A stretch of 64,000 nt of DNA, from assembly GCF_003265705.1 (NCBI RefSeq), contig NW_020312902.1:8323854-8387853 (forward strand). The letters are read 5' to 3'. Under the pieces are notes generated by a model, which was not told the origin of the DNA, did not search any database, and worked only from the letters and a program-made list of their open reading frames with translations. This document shows, one piece after another, positions 21,961 through 32,729 of this stretch. The stretch is from Callorhinus ursinus. Lineage: Eukaryota > Chordata > Mammalia > Carnivora > Otariidae. The translations under genes and the position numbers were made by a program. Each line of letters starts with the position of its first letter. Position 1 is the stretch's first letter.

Positions 21961-21995
21961 CCCCGCCCCCCCCGCCCCCCCCCCCCCCCCCCCCG
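21961..21995. repeat. Poly-C tract
   Basis: Almost pure C run of about 35 bases with three G interruptions. On the opposite strand it is a G-rich run able to form G-quadruplexes. Assembly length may be unreliable here. Confidence 0.9.
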
Positions 21996-22455
21996 CATGC
22001 GGTAACCCAGGGCATTGAGATAAACGCTCAGTTTCCATTGTGCAAGTCGACCTGGGAGGGATGTATCTGAATGGACTCAGTCTCCACACCACTTAGCACA
22101 GTGCTTGGCGTGGAGAAGGCACCCCGTCACTATAAAATGTATCCATGGCTACAAGGAACCAGCCAGGTCACTCTCCCGGCCAGCAGCTTTCCTCTTCTCT
22201 CCCCTTAGGTCAAACATTGTCCAAGTGGCAGAGAACTGAGCAAGCTGCTAATATATTCTGAAGACCTCCTACTATCCAAAATGACTAAAGAGAGGGTGAC
22301 AGAATCGAACAATTATTGAGTGCCTGCCTGGGATCAGCATTCTGCTCTTTCTCGTATTCATTCATTCCACAAATATTCAGCTTGGTGAATGTCTGTGGGC
22401 TAAGCCTTGTACTGGATGCCACAGAAAATAAACAGGTAAAAAAGGATATGTAAGG

Positions 22456-22585
22456 AGCCCCGCATCGGGCTCTCTGCTCCACGGGAAGCCTGCTTCTCCC
22501 TCTCACAATCCCCCTGCTTATGTTCCCTCTCTCGCTGTGTCTCTCTCTGTCAAATAAATAAATAAAATCTTTAAAAAAAAATAAA
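22456..22585 (+). mobile_element. 5'-truncated carnivore SINE
   Basis: Starts within the body (gagccccgcatcgggctctc) and runs through ccccctgcttatgttccctc to aaataaataaataaaatctt. The tRNA-like head with its promoter boxes is absent. Confidence 0.9.
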
Positions 22586-22599
22586 ATTATTATACAGTA

Positions 22600-25460
22600 G
22601 AATTGATTTCTTTCCTTCTGATGTATGTTCCATGCATTTTAGTACGTATAGATTCATGTAACTAGCATTACAATCAGGATGCAGAACGAAGTGTAGGAAT
22701 TGTAATTTCCATTTGGCTATTGAGGAAATTGAGGTCCAGAGAGTCTGAGTGATGCCCCGAGGACAAACACCCTGGTGTTAACACAGATGACAGAAGGAAA
22801 TTGGGATTTTGCTGTGGAGTCCGAGAGAGGCTAAGGAAAGGATCTGGTTCCAGGTATTGGACCTTGAAGTAGAAATTTTTGTTTTTCCAGGGATGGTTGC
22901 AAACGTCCATAAAGTCTATTCTGAAGATTTTAAGAAAAACTTCTGGGAATTTAGAGTTTAGCTGGGTCCATTGATTTACTCTCTCTCATTACCTGCCCAG
23001 CCTCGAGGTCTATAGCTTGTCTGCAATAGCTGATTTTATGAAGCATTTGGATTCATTTTCTTTAAAAAATATGAATACATAGTAATCTTTTGCCAATCAC
23101 TCCTGGTCATATTTGTGACTGTCACTTGATTACCCAAAATGAAACAATCGCTTTTCTGACTCCTCTCTTGGGGAAAGCGTGCTTGGCTGCCCTTATCACA
23201 AGCCTGCTTTTAACTTGATGTGTTTAATGAGTGCCATCCTGGAAAACATTTCAGTGTTGTGAAAATGTAAATTAAAAGTCACTAAAGTAGATTAAAAGGT
23301 CGAGAGTCTCTTCCAAGGAGTGTCATGCACTCACATCTAATACCTCTCAAATACCCACTGTGGTTGCTGAAAGTTTATGTAATTAATAAATACACATGGT
23401 TAAAACTGATACTAAGTGACCAATAATTTCCTTCCCACCCCACCCCCAGACCCTAGTCCCTTGGTCTCTCTTTCCAGAGGCAGACATGATGACCAGTTAA
23501 CTGTGTATCCTTTTGGGAAGTTGCTAAGCAATCAAAGGTATTTTGTTTATTGTCTATAGAACATGTATTTATGTATTGCCTAAAGGAAATATGCCATCCC
23601 ATTTTTCCTGACACTATTCATTCAGGTAAGTCAACGGAGGGTGGGCACCAGGGATTCAAAGACAAATACGGCAGCTGTGATTTTCAAGAGCTCATAGTAG
23701 AGCAGAGGGGAGCTTATGTGTAAACAGGACTGAACACAGAGTTCTTGGATTTGTGGCCCAGATGCTCCTTGGTCCCACCCATTTGGGTCCTGACCCATCC
23801 ACCACCGGTGCCATCTTGTGGCAACGGCTGGTTTTCCAGACGTAGTTACATACAGGGCTGGTCTAAGGTTTCCAAGGCAGGGCTAAGCTTGCCTTCCCAG
23901 TGGAAAGGGAGATTCTTCTCCTCAAAGTCCCCAACAGGAACCCAGAAGCCCACTCCCACAGCTGGTGACCTCTAGCCTGGAGTAAGCCTCATGAACAACT
24001 TCTTTCCAAAGTGCTTGGAATTCCCACCCTACCACCATTGGGTGGGAAGGGACTTTAGAGAGTGACCCATCTCCATTCCAGACTTCCCCTCCCACACATC
24101 CTCTAAAATGGGTCTTCTGGCCTTGGTGGGGGTGAAACACATCAGTGAACAAGTACTCCCTCCCTGGGGCAGCCTACATCTGGACTGGTCACCCAACACA
24201 AAGGGCTAGAAAGATCTTCCCTTTATTAGCTGACACATGTGGCCCTCTGACAACCATCCACTGTCCCCATTGCAGGATTATCCAACAGACACACCACATA
24301 CAGCTTATAGAATCAGCAAAGTGGAGGCCACTGAAAAAAAATTTTTTTTCAAAGAACATTGATAATTGATAAAATTAAAAAAACTGAAGTGGTCATCAAT
24401 GGAAAAATCAGCACATTACTAGACTTCCTTATACTTGTTTTTAGGATTTACATGGTTTTATTTTGTATTACCTATGGGGATAAGGGTGGGCAGGAGATAT
24501 CATAATCTTTAGAGGTTGAAGGCCCCTAAAGATCTTGAATGTGCTCCATCGACTTAGATTCTGCGTTGACTCAAAGGAAGTCTCCTTCTCAGATAGCTTT
24601 CAAATATCTGATGACTTCCTCCACTCTCACACTCAACTTTGCTGAAGTTTGTCAGCCTCCAGGAAGCCCTTTTTGAGCAACTGGGAGAGAATTGGGGTTT
24701 CCCCCAAGATACACAACCCCATCTGTATTTGTCTTACTCGGTGTCCTGACCCATGTACAAGGAGACAGCAATACTCCTGAGCGGGTGCCCACACAGCGCC
24801 CACAGAGTCAGTGACTACTCCTTTACTTCATGGCTGAAGCTTGAACATCCGCCCACCTGTCCCCATCAGCCTTACATCACCAGTCTGGAGGGATGGGGAT
24901 CATCCCTTCACCTCCTTACACATCCGCAGGACAACCAGGCTCTCCCACCAGGCTCTCCATAGTAGGGCTGTGGAATGGGGCTGACGTTGAGAGTTGGTGC
25001 CCCTCAGCCTGTTAGGATGAGGGTATAAGAAGGGGGGACTAAGCCTTTCTAGCAGCCTGGGGGGTCATAAATATCATGGTTCTTATTACTAAACAGGGTA
25101 TGGCAGAGAGAGGGCTCTGGAGAATAGGGGACCCTGAATGGAACAGGAAGTGGTCACTGTGATTCAACCACAGAGCTTTTCCCTGAATGTTGTCTGTTGT
25201 GTGACACAGCATTTGGGGAAAGTCACTGTTCTGAGGTGGGGGTGTGGGTGGGTAGAGAGATGTTCAAGTTATGGGCTGGTCCTGCCACAGAAACTGGGCA
25301 GCGAAACCAGGAAGGAGAGCTCCTGCAACATTGGTATCTCCAGGGGGCCACCGCCAGCCCAGATCCCAGCCCTGTGGGAAAATGCTTCTCTGTAGGGGTG
25401 GGACAGCCCCCGGGAGGCAGCATCTCTCTGACTTCCCTGGGTCAGAGACCCAACTTACTA
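22600..25460. other. Intergenic DNA, no gene recognised
   Basis: Only short overlapping open frames and probable old MIR traces (for example tgaggaaattgaggtccaga near 22720). No SINE insertion in nearly 3 kb, unlike both flanks. No splice-supported exon pattern is evident by eye. Confidence 0.55.
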
Positions 25461-25469
25461 GAGCTGCCA

Positions 25470-25610
25470 TTTGGACAGGTTACTTTACTTCTCTGAACCT
25501 CTATTTCCTTACCAAAGTAATGGGAATAATAATGGAGACAACTAAGCGGGTTGTTGTGAAATTCAAATGAGATGTTACATGATTATCACTTTGAAGAGAG
25601 ATTGGCATAG
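25470..25610 (+). repeat. MIR-type ancient SINE
   Basis: Wording ggttactttacttctctgaa, aatgggaataataatggaga and attggcatagggtaggtggt follows MIR order. Confidence 0.7.
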
Positions 25611-25635
25611 GGTAGGTGGTAAGAAACAATAGCTA

Positions 25636-26030
25636 TTGGGATGCCTGGGTGGCTCAGTCGGTTAAGCGTCTGCCTTTGGCTCGGGTCATGATCCCGGGGT
25701 CCTGGGATCGAGTCCCACATCAGACTCCCTGCTCCGCGGGGAGCCTGCTTCTCCCTCTGCCTCTCTCTCTCTCTGTTTCTCATGAATAAATAAATAAAAT
25801 CTTTAAAAAAAAAGAAACAGGGCACCTGAGTGGCTCAGTTGGTTAAGCGACTGCCTTCGGCTCAGGTCATGATCCTGGAGTCCCGGGATCGAGTCCCGCA
25901 TCGGGCTCCCTGCTCAGCGGGGAGTCTGCTTCTCCCTCTGACCCTCCCCCCTCTCATGCTCTCTCTATCTCATTCTCTCTCTCAAATAAACAAATAAAAT
26001 CTTTAAAAAAATAAAATAAAAAATTAAAAA
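25636..26030 (+). mobile_element. Two SINEs in direct tandem (second nested at the end of the first)
   Basis: SINE A (25638-25813) has head gggatgcctgggtggctcag and tail aaataaataaaatcttt. SINE B (25821-26030) has head gggcacctgagtggctcag and the accctcccccctctcatgct body subtype. The sequence aagaaacaatag stands before A (25621-25632), a partial copy aaagaaaca stands between A and B, and aagaaacaatag again follows B (about 26033-26044). So B inserted into the downstream duplication of A. The two belong to different body subtypes. Confidence 0.9.
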
Positions 26031-26549
26031 AAAGAAACAATAGTTGTTATTATTTTGTGTAAATTATAACCAGAGACTCTGAATAATCCATTTTAAAGAA
26101 AAGAAATCTGAAGTGTCAAGAAGGGAACTGATGTCTCCACAGGGTCTCCACAGCTGTGCCTAGAACCAAGGTCTCCTGCTTCTCAGCCCCTTTCCCCACC
26201 CCTCCTTCATCACACCATTCACTGTGTCAACCATTTTATGTATGTGAGATCGTTAAATACCATGTGGTATTTAACATCGTTAAAAGGTAAGCAAAATTGT
26301 TCCATCTTTCGGATACCATGTCATTCAGAATGCTTCTATCCATCTTCTCATCAGTTTCTCTAGAACTCTGCCCTCGCTGCCCTCCCCTTTCCAGGAAGTC
26401 CTCCTGGATGAAAACTCCCCCAGAACTCGAATCCCTCGGAGACACTGTATCCTCTCAGCTATTAGTGGACAGCCTGCTCTAGCGAGGACTTCTGCAACCA
26501 TCAACAATTGACCCAAACATACAGGGGAAGTCAAACATGGGCCTTTCAG

Positions 26550-26853
26550 GGGTGCCTGGCTGGCTCAGTTGGTAGAGCACGCAACTCTTAATCTCAGGGT
26601 GGTGAGTTCAAACCCCATGTTAGGTGTAGAGCCTACTTATAATAGAATATTTTTATTTTTTTTAAAGATTTTATTTATTTATCTGAGAGAGAGAGAGAAT
26701 GAGAGATAGAGAGCACGAGAGGAAAGAGGATCAGAGGGAAGAGCAGACCCCCTGCTGAGCAGGGAGCCCGATGTGGGACTCGATTCCAGGACTCCAGGAT
26801 CATGACCTGAGCCAAAGGCAGTCGCTTAACCAACTGAGCCACCCAGGCACCCT
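26550..26853. mobile_element. Convergent SINE pair forming an inverted repeat
   Basis: A short sense SINE (26550-26640, head aggggtgcctggctggctca) is followed within about 15 bp by a full antisense SINE (26655-26853, ending gagccacccaggcacc). Their heads are at the two outer ends, so the pair can fold into an imperfect hairpin. Confidence 0.88.
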
Positions 26854-26917
26854 ATAAGAAAATATTTTTAAAAATGGGTCTTGCAAATCATAACTTTAAA
26901 AAAAATTATTAAAAACT

Positions 26918-27115
26918 GGGGCATCTGGGTGACTCAGACGGTTAAGCATCTGCCTTCGGCTCAGGTCGTGATTACCGGGTCCTGGGATAGAGCCCCGCAT
27001 CGGGTTCCCTGTTGAGCGGGGAGCCTGCTTCTCCCTCTGCCTGCCGCTCCCCCTGCTTGTACTCTGTCTCTCTCTCTCAAATAAAAAATAAAAATCTTTA
27101 AAAAAATCTTTAAAA
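26918..27115 (+). mobile_element. Carnivore SINE
   Basis: Head ggggcatctgggtgactcag, body gcctgccgctccccctgctt, tail expanded with repeated aaaatcttt. Direct repeats aaaattattaaaaa flank it (about 26900 and 27122). Confidence 0.92.
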
Positions 27116-27129
27116 TCTTTAAAAAATTA

Positions 27130-27830
27130 TTAAAAATACATTTATAATAAACATAAAGTAGGAATAATAGCCACCTGTTTTTTTTGAGTGTTTATTTTAT
27201 GCCACGCTTTCTTCTGGGTGATTTACAGGGAATATTTTTAAATCTGCATTTATAGCATTCTCAGCAAGTGAGGAGGATTCCTCAACAGCTTCCATCCTTC
27301 CAGGGTTTTCCTGGCTTCTGGCAGCTCACCCAAGGCAGTAGCAGCCTGTGGGCAGCTTCCACTCTCAGGAGACGTCCAGTCTCAGATAAAGCCACAGAGC
27401 ACTGGGATGGGGGACAAATACCCCAGGTACATCTGGGGACAACCAGTCAAATACATTCACTGTGGTTTTAAGCATATTTCTGAGAGAAGACCTGCCCTCT
27501 CTGGTTTGGTTCTGATCCCCTCAGTTTCAGGGTCAGCCTGAGGACAGGGGCCAGGTCTGTGGTGTAAAGTCTGAGATCTTCAGGGTACATTCTCAGCGCA
27601 GTGGGAGAATCGCTCCTTCCTCTCTCCCTAATCTCTGAGACCTGGTCACTCACCACTCCTTCCCCTGGCTCCCGACCCTGTCTCTCTTACACCAACAAGC
27701 TTGTTGCAATTTCCCCCAATATACCTGGCGGTGTCCTACATCTGGACTTCTGCACATTTCCTTCCCTGCCTCGAACACTCCTGCATCCCCTGCTCACTGT
27801 CTGAGGACATTCCTGGGGAATTAAATAAAG
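27130..27830. repeat. Ancient repeat remnants (MIR antisense, L2-like)
   Basis: 27175-27270 resembles antisense MIR (gtgtttattttatgccacgc, gggtgatttacagggaatat). 27620-27830 resembles L2 (acctggtcactcaccactcc, ctgcctcgaacactcctgca). No coding gene seen between them. Confidence 0.5.
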
Positions 27831-27880
27831 ATTCCATGTGGGCCTGTCTCCCCGGACAAAACAGGGACTGGGATTTAGTC

Positions 27881-28078
27881 TTTTTTTTTTTTTTTAAAGA
27901 TTTTATTTATGTGAGAGAGAGAGAATGAGAGATAGAGAGCACGAGAGGGAAGTGGGTCAGAGGGAGAAGCAGACTTCCCGCCAAGCAAGGAGCCCGATGC
28001 GGGACTCGATCCCAGGACTCCAGGATCATGACCTGAGCCGAAGGCAGTCGCCTAACCAACTGAGCCACCCAGGCCCCC
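27881..28078 (-). mobile_element. Carnivore SINE, antisense
   Basis: Poly-T start, aaagattttatttatgtgag, then the aagtgggtcagagggagaag body and end gagccacccaggccccc. Short flanking agtct repeats support insertion. Confidence 0.92.
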
Positions 28079-28089
28079 AGTCTTAATTA

Positions 28090-30170
28090 TTTATAAAAAT
28101 AGGCTGCAGGCCTATTGGCCCTAGTTTGCTGATTTGATTTTTTAAAATATTGCATTAAAATATTATTTATGTTGGTCCTTGAATTTTTTGGTACCCCCCC
28201 CCTATGTTTTTGTACTCAAAGCAAGTGCTCCACTCTTTTCATACTATTCCCTGCCCTGTTTGTTTGCATCCCCAGAGCCCCAGCATACTTCCTGGAGGTT
28301 TGATGAATGAATGGATGAATGAATGAATGAAGAGGAAATCCCAACATCACATCTTGTACTGGGCTGTGGGGAGCAGCTGAGTGCCATGATGTCAACCCCA
28401 CCTGGCCACTTCCTAGCTGTGTGTCTTTGGGCAAGTTACTAAACTTTGCAGAGCCTCCATCTCTTTATATGATGAGTGGGAATGACAGGTCGGGGTTCTC
28501 CCACCTCACAGTATTGTGGGAGTGACTGGCGACTGCCCCTGCTGGGGCACCGAAAACTGACAAATACACAAATACCATAGTTGGGAAGGCACACGTGGAC
28601 TCCTCCCACCACGATGAAGTTTTGCGTCCTCCTTCCCTCCCTCCCTTGCACCTGCTCTCGGAAAAAGGAACAGAAACGACTTCTTACTGACATGGGAAGT
28701 GATCCCCGCCAGGGGAAGCTGAACTTTTAATTGGCACCAAAGCCTTAAAGTAAAGGAAGTGAAGTGGAATTTCAGGGGCGGCGCGGAGGAGGAGGCTTTG
28801 GGGGTGGGAGAGATTTTCTGAGTCACTGACGGCACATCCAATAAACAATGTCAAGGATAATGCTTCCAAAAGCTCCAGCCACTCTCCTCAAGAGCAATTG
28901 ACTTCTTCCTGGGCCTCAGTTTTCTCCCGCATAAAACGAGAGAGTTGGACAAGCTGCCCTCTGAGCCCCCTGCGTCTTGGAGTTCTGATGGTGCTTTGGC
29001 AGGACAGGAGGGGGAAGACGCGTCTTCCGTTTCCCTTTGCCCTTCTTAGATAACCGTTCTGGTGTCTTCACTCACACAGGCGACCCACCAGGCCCCAGCG
29101 TAGGGCCCTGGGCAGGCCCAGGATGGATTCAGGAGCACGTGGGTGTCTGGGCTCCCGAGACTGGGGTGGGGGTGGGGGTAAAGGTAAGCGCTCCGCCCCT
29201 CCGGCCTAGGGGAGCCCGGCTAGGTTGGGGTGCATCCTCTGCCCGCCCCACCCTCAGAGCCGCCCTGGCTGGGCGCGGGTGCCCATTGCACAACTGCCGC
29301 CCCGGGAATGCAGCCCGGGCAGTTCCCACGGGGCTCCCAGCTCAGGGTGGGACCCCCTCCTTGGCAGGGCGATCAGAATCACGCTCGGCAAAATATTAAT
29401 TATTGCTGCTTCCAAAGCCCCACCACTGGCAGGTGCCGGGCCCTGCCCAGGAAATCCAAATAATCAGCATCATTGGCATTTTAGTCATCCCCGGTGGGGG
29501 GGCCAGACCACGTGATCCCCGCCCCCTCCTTGTGTTGTGGTTGGTTTTGTTTTGTTTTGTTTTGTTTTAAGCCAGCGCCACTTCCTGGAACCCAGCCTGA
29601 CACCCGCAAGCGGCAAGTGCCGGGAGGCCAGTGGGGGCTGGGGTGGGGTGGGGGTGGGTATGGGAGAAGTGGAGAATGTGAAACTCTTGGGGATGAAAGA
29701 AGAAAAACTCACTGTCCAAGCAAATTTATACGTGGTTCTCCTCATTTTGGAGAAGAGGCTGAGAGATGTAAGAAAATTGCCCCAAGGCCCAAGCTGGTAA
29801 GAGGCAGAGTTGGGACACTTTCCACTATACTAATGGCAGGTGATTTCACAGGCAGGATTAACCACCCTGGTCTAATCAGTGGTTGAGCATATTGGGAACG
29901 TGAGAAAGCAGTGGGCAGGCCAACCCTGTCCGGGTGTCAGTGGGGCTGTGGGACTCATACTCTTGGTGGCAGTGAAAATGTCCCATCAAAACACAATGAG
30001 CTGGTATGCATCCAGGAAGGTCATGCCCCCCTGACCTGCCTCAGAATTGTGGGAATTTTAAGAGACAGACTCCTAAAAGTTTCTTGGAACAAAGTGCTTA
30101 ATTGATGTCAGTTAAGCCTCAATTAGTATTCCAAAGAAGCGTTCCAGAATCAGAAATAGTTTGTGAAAAA
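28090..30170. other. Intergenic DNA with a CpG-rich patch
   Basis: 29090-29440 has many CpG dinucleotides (for example aagcgctccgcccctccggc and tgggcgcgggtg), unlike the surrounding depleted DNA. 29549-29568 is a (TTTTG)n tract. A MIR tail lies near 28400-28510 (agctgtgtgtctttgggcaa). No exon of a known gene was identified. The CpG patch could be a distal regulatory element or an unannotated promoter; there is no direct evidence for either. Confidence 0.5.
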
Positions 30171-30179
30171 GCACTCCAT

Positions 30180-30560
30180 TTATAAATGCATACCACTCCC
30201 TGTCCTCTCCCGCTTCCTGGATAAGTGGAAGCAACATTTGGGGAATAATTCTATCTACTCCACAGGATATTTTGCTGTTCTTAAGAATAATGATTATGAA
30301 AAGTCTTTAATAACATAAGGAAATGCATATAAGGTAGAAGGCAAGACTGTATACAGGACAATCACAGCTATTTGAAAGAAAAAAAAGGAAGAAAGAATGA
30401 AAGAACCCAAACCAATGCATACAAAACAGACCGGCAGGAAACACGCAGATGTTGATAGTGGTTTTCTGTGGGTGGTAGGTGATTTTTCTTCTTTCAACTT
30501 TCCAGTATTTATGGCATATATTACTTTATAGTAGAAACTAGCCATACTTTATTTTAAAAG
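30180..30560 (+). repeat. Ancient LINE-1 (L1M-like) 3' end
   Basis: Ends with tagtggttttctgtgggtgg, tttttcttctttcaactttc and catatattactttatagtag, the usual ending of these old LINE-1 tails. Confidence 0.65.
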
Positions 30561-30599
30561 AGAGAAAGTGGATGATAATAGTAATATAACAATAATTAC

Positions 30600-30760
30600 A
30601 ACAATAGTAAACTAGCATTTACTGAGCGTATACTGGGTGCCGGGCACAGTGCTAAGCACTTTACTTGCTTTAAAAAAAAAAAAAAATCCTCAGAGCAATC
30701 CTGTGAAGTGGACATTACTAATGTCTCTATTTTACAAAGCCTCTGAGATATTAGGGCATG
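30600..30760 (-). repeat. MIR, antisense
   Basis: Reads tagcatttactgagcgtata, gcacagtgctaagcacttta and cctgtgaagtggacattact, the reverse-strand MIR pattern, with a poly-A expansion in the middle. Confidence 0.8.
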
Positions 30761-30779
30761 TCCTAGACATTGAGTTTTT

Positions 30780-32130
30780 GGCTGTCCTGGATCCAAAGCC
30801 CCCTGGCTAGCGTGCAAGACTTGCCCTCATGTGTGGGCCTGAAGGAAGGAAGCACCCCCCACCCCCTCCTATCCCTGAGGTCCAAGAGCAAATCCTCCCA
30901 CCTCAAGCCAACGATGGGTGGATGCTCCTGCCTGAGGCCTGGGCCTTGGACCCCTGCATGCTGGAGCGTTAGAACTCCATTTGCTGTGATATCTGGCTGC
31001 AGTGGCATCAACATCCTGACTAGACACTTCCTCGCCAAGGAACAGTTTTGTGTCTCCTACCACTCTGAGCCTGGAGAGCTGCCTTCACTTCTGCTCCTTT
31101 CCTGAGACTACCCCCTCTTGACCCCCTGCCGACGGCATTGTATTTGATACCCTTCTTTGTTTAAGACAGTCAGGGTCTGTTTCTGTGGCTTGTTACCAAG
31201 AGCTCTGACTGATATCAGTGATTTTCCAGCAGTTCCAGAGCAAATGGTGGAAGCAGGACTCCAATCCAGACCTGTCCATCCAGAGCTCAAACATTTAACC
31301 AATCCTCCTGTGCTACCCACTCTTCCCCAGCATATGATAAACATTTCTTGAACTTCTAGAAAACAAACCAGAAACATCGTTTGGAAATTTTTCTCAGAAA
31401 TGAGGGCCCCACCATCCACCCTACTTCCACGGGGGCCTGGCAGGCCAGGCAGTAAGCTCAGGGCAAAAGCCAGGTCAGGGAGGAGCCAAGCCAGGTCTCC
31501 AGTGACTGCCCTACCATGGGACCTGGGAAGGAGAGGAGGAGAGGCAGCTCAGGCCTCACTGGTACTTCCTGACTGCTGCCAGAGAACTGACTCAGGATGG
31601 GGTCTCCTCCCCCAGAAGGCTTCTTTGACCTTTGGCGTCTAAGAGAAGAGCCTCAAGTGTGGTCCCCATGGCACCCACGCCAGGTTATGATAGTTGGTTT
31701 GCAGGTCAACCTCCCATGCAAATGTAAACTTCTAGAGGACAAGCACTGGACATTTTCCCCCTGAATCCCTCATGTCTGGCACATCAGTATTATTGGAATG
31801 AATGCATGAAGGGCTCGTCCCTTCCCCACACCCAGCAGTGGGAAACCTTAAACCCTGGGACTTGTCAAAAGCATCTTGGCAAAATAGAACCACCACGGGC
31901 TTTGGAGTTGACAAATCTTGCTTCAAGCCGTGGCTGTCTTACCTACAAGCAGATTCTTCCTTGACCTCCCTGACCCTCAGGTTCCTCATCTGCAGCATGG
32001 GGATAGTAGCTAAACTCTCACCCCAAGTGACTGGGAAAACAGAAACAGTGGTTGGGACACAGTAGAAGCCTCAGTCTATCCCAGGGGCTTCCTCCTCCCA
32101 ATACTCGATTTTCATTTGCTTCCCTCTTCC
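30780..32130. other. Intergenic DNA with L2 and MIR traces
   Basis: 31725-31815 resembles an L2 tail (acttctagaggacaagcact, gtctggcacatcagtattat). 31905-32070 resembles MIR (acaaatcttgcttcaagccg, cctcatctgcagcatgggga). The longest open frame (about 110 codons, near 30770) is unsupported. Confidence 0.5.
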
Positions 32131-32139
32131 TGCCCCTCA

Positions 32140-32720
32140 CCTGAGTAAATATCCAACAGTAGGGAAAAGGTTAAATAAACTATGGCATACCAATAAGAGA
32201 AAATGTTAAGAAGTCAATAAAAATGTGGCTTAACCAAAATTTTTAACAGAATAGAAGATGGCCATGTATTCATGTGAAGTGAAGAAAAGGCCAAATTATT
32301 TATACAGTATGACCTCAGCCATTTGAAATGAGTATGCATATGCATGCTTGTACATGCAATAGGCAATTTCTGGAAGGATATGCAAGAAAACTCTTAACAG
32401 TGGTTTCCTCTTGTGTGGGAATAGAGAGTTGGGCTGGACTTTGACTTTTTCCCTTTATAACCTTCTGCCCTTATTTTATACATATAAAAAAATAGAGAAT
32501 AAATCATCTTATAATATAAATAAAAAATTTGCCATGATTATGTATTAATCTGTAAATAAAAACCCCCAAATGCAGAAAAAATAGAAAGGAAATAAAACAA
32601 GATTTCAAAAGTGGTTATTTGGGGAGTGGTGGAATCGTGGAATTAATAAAATACTTTTCTCCTTCATATCTTTCCATATTTTCCAGATGTTCTGCGATGA
32701 GCTTATAGCTCTTCTATAAT
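32140..32720 (+). repeat. Ancient LINE-1 (L1M/HAL1-like) 3' end
   Basis: Segments aaggttaaataaactatggc, ttaacagtggtttcctcttg and tccatattttccagatgttc occur in the order usual for these tails; AT-rich. Confidence 0.65.
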
Positions 32721-32729
32721 CAGAAGTAA

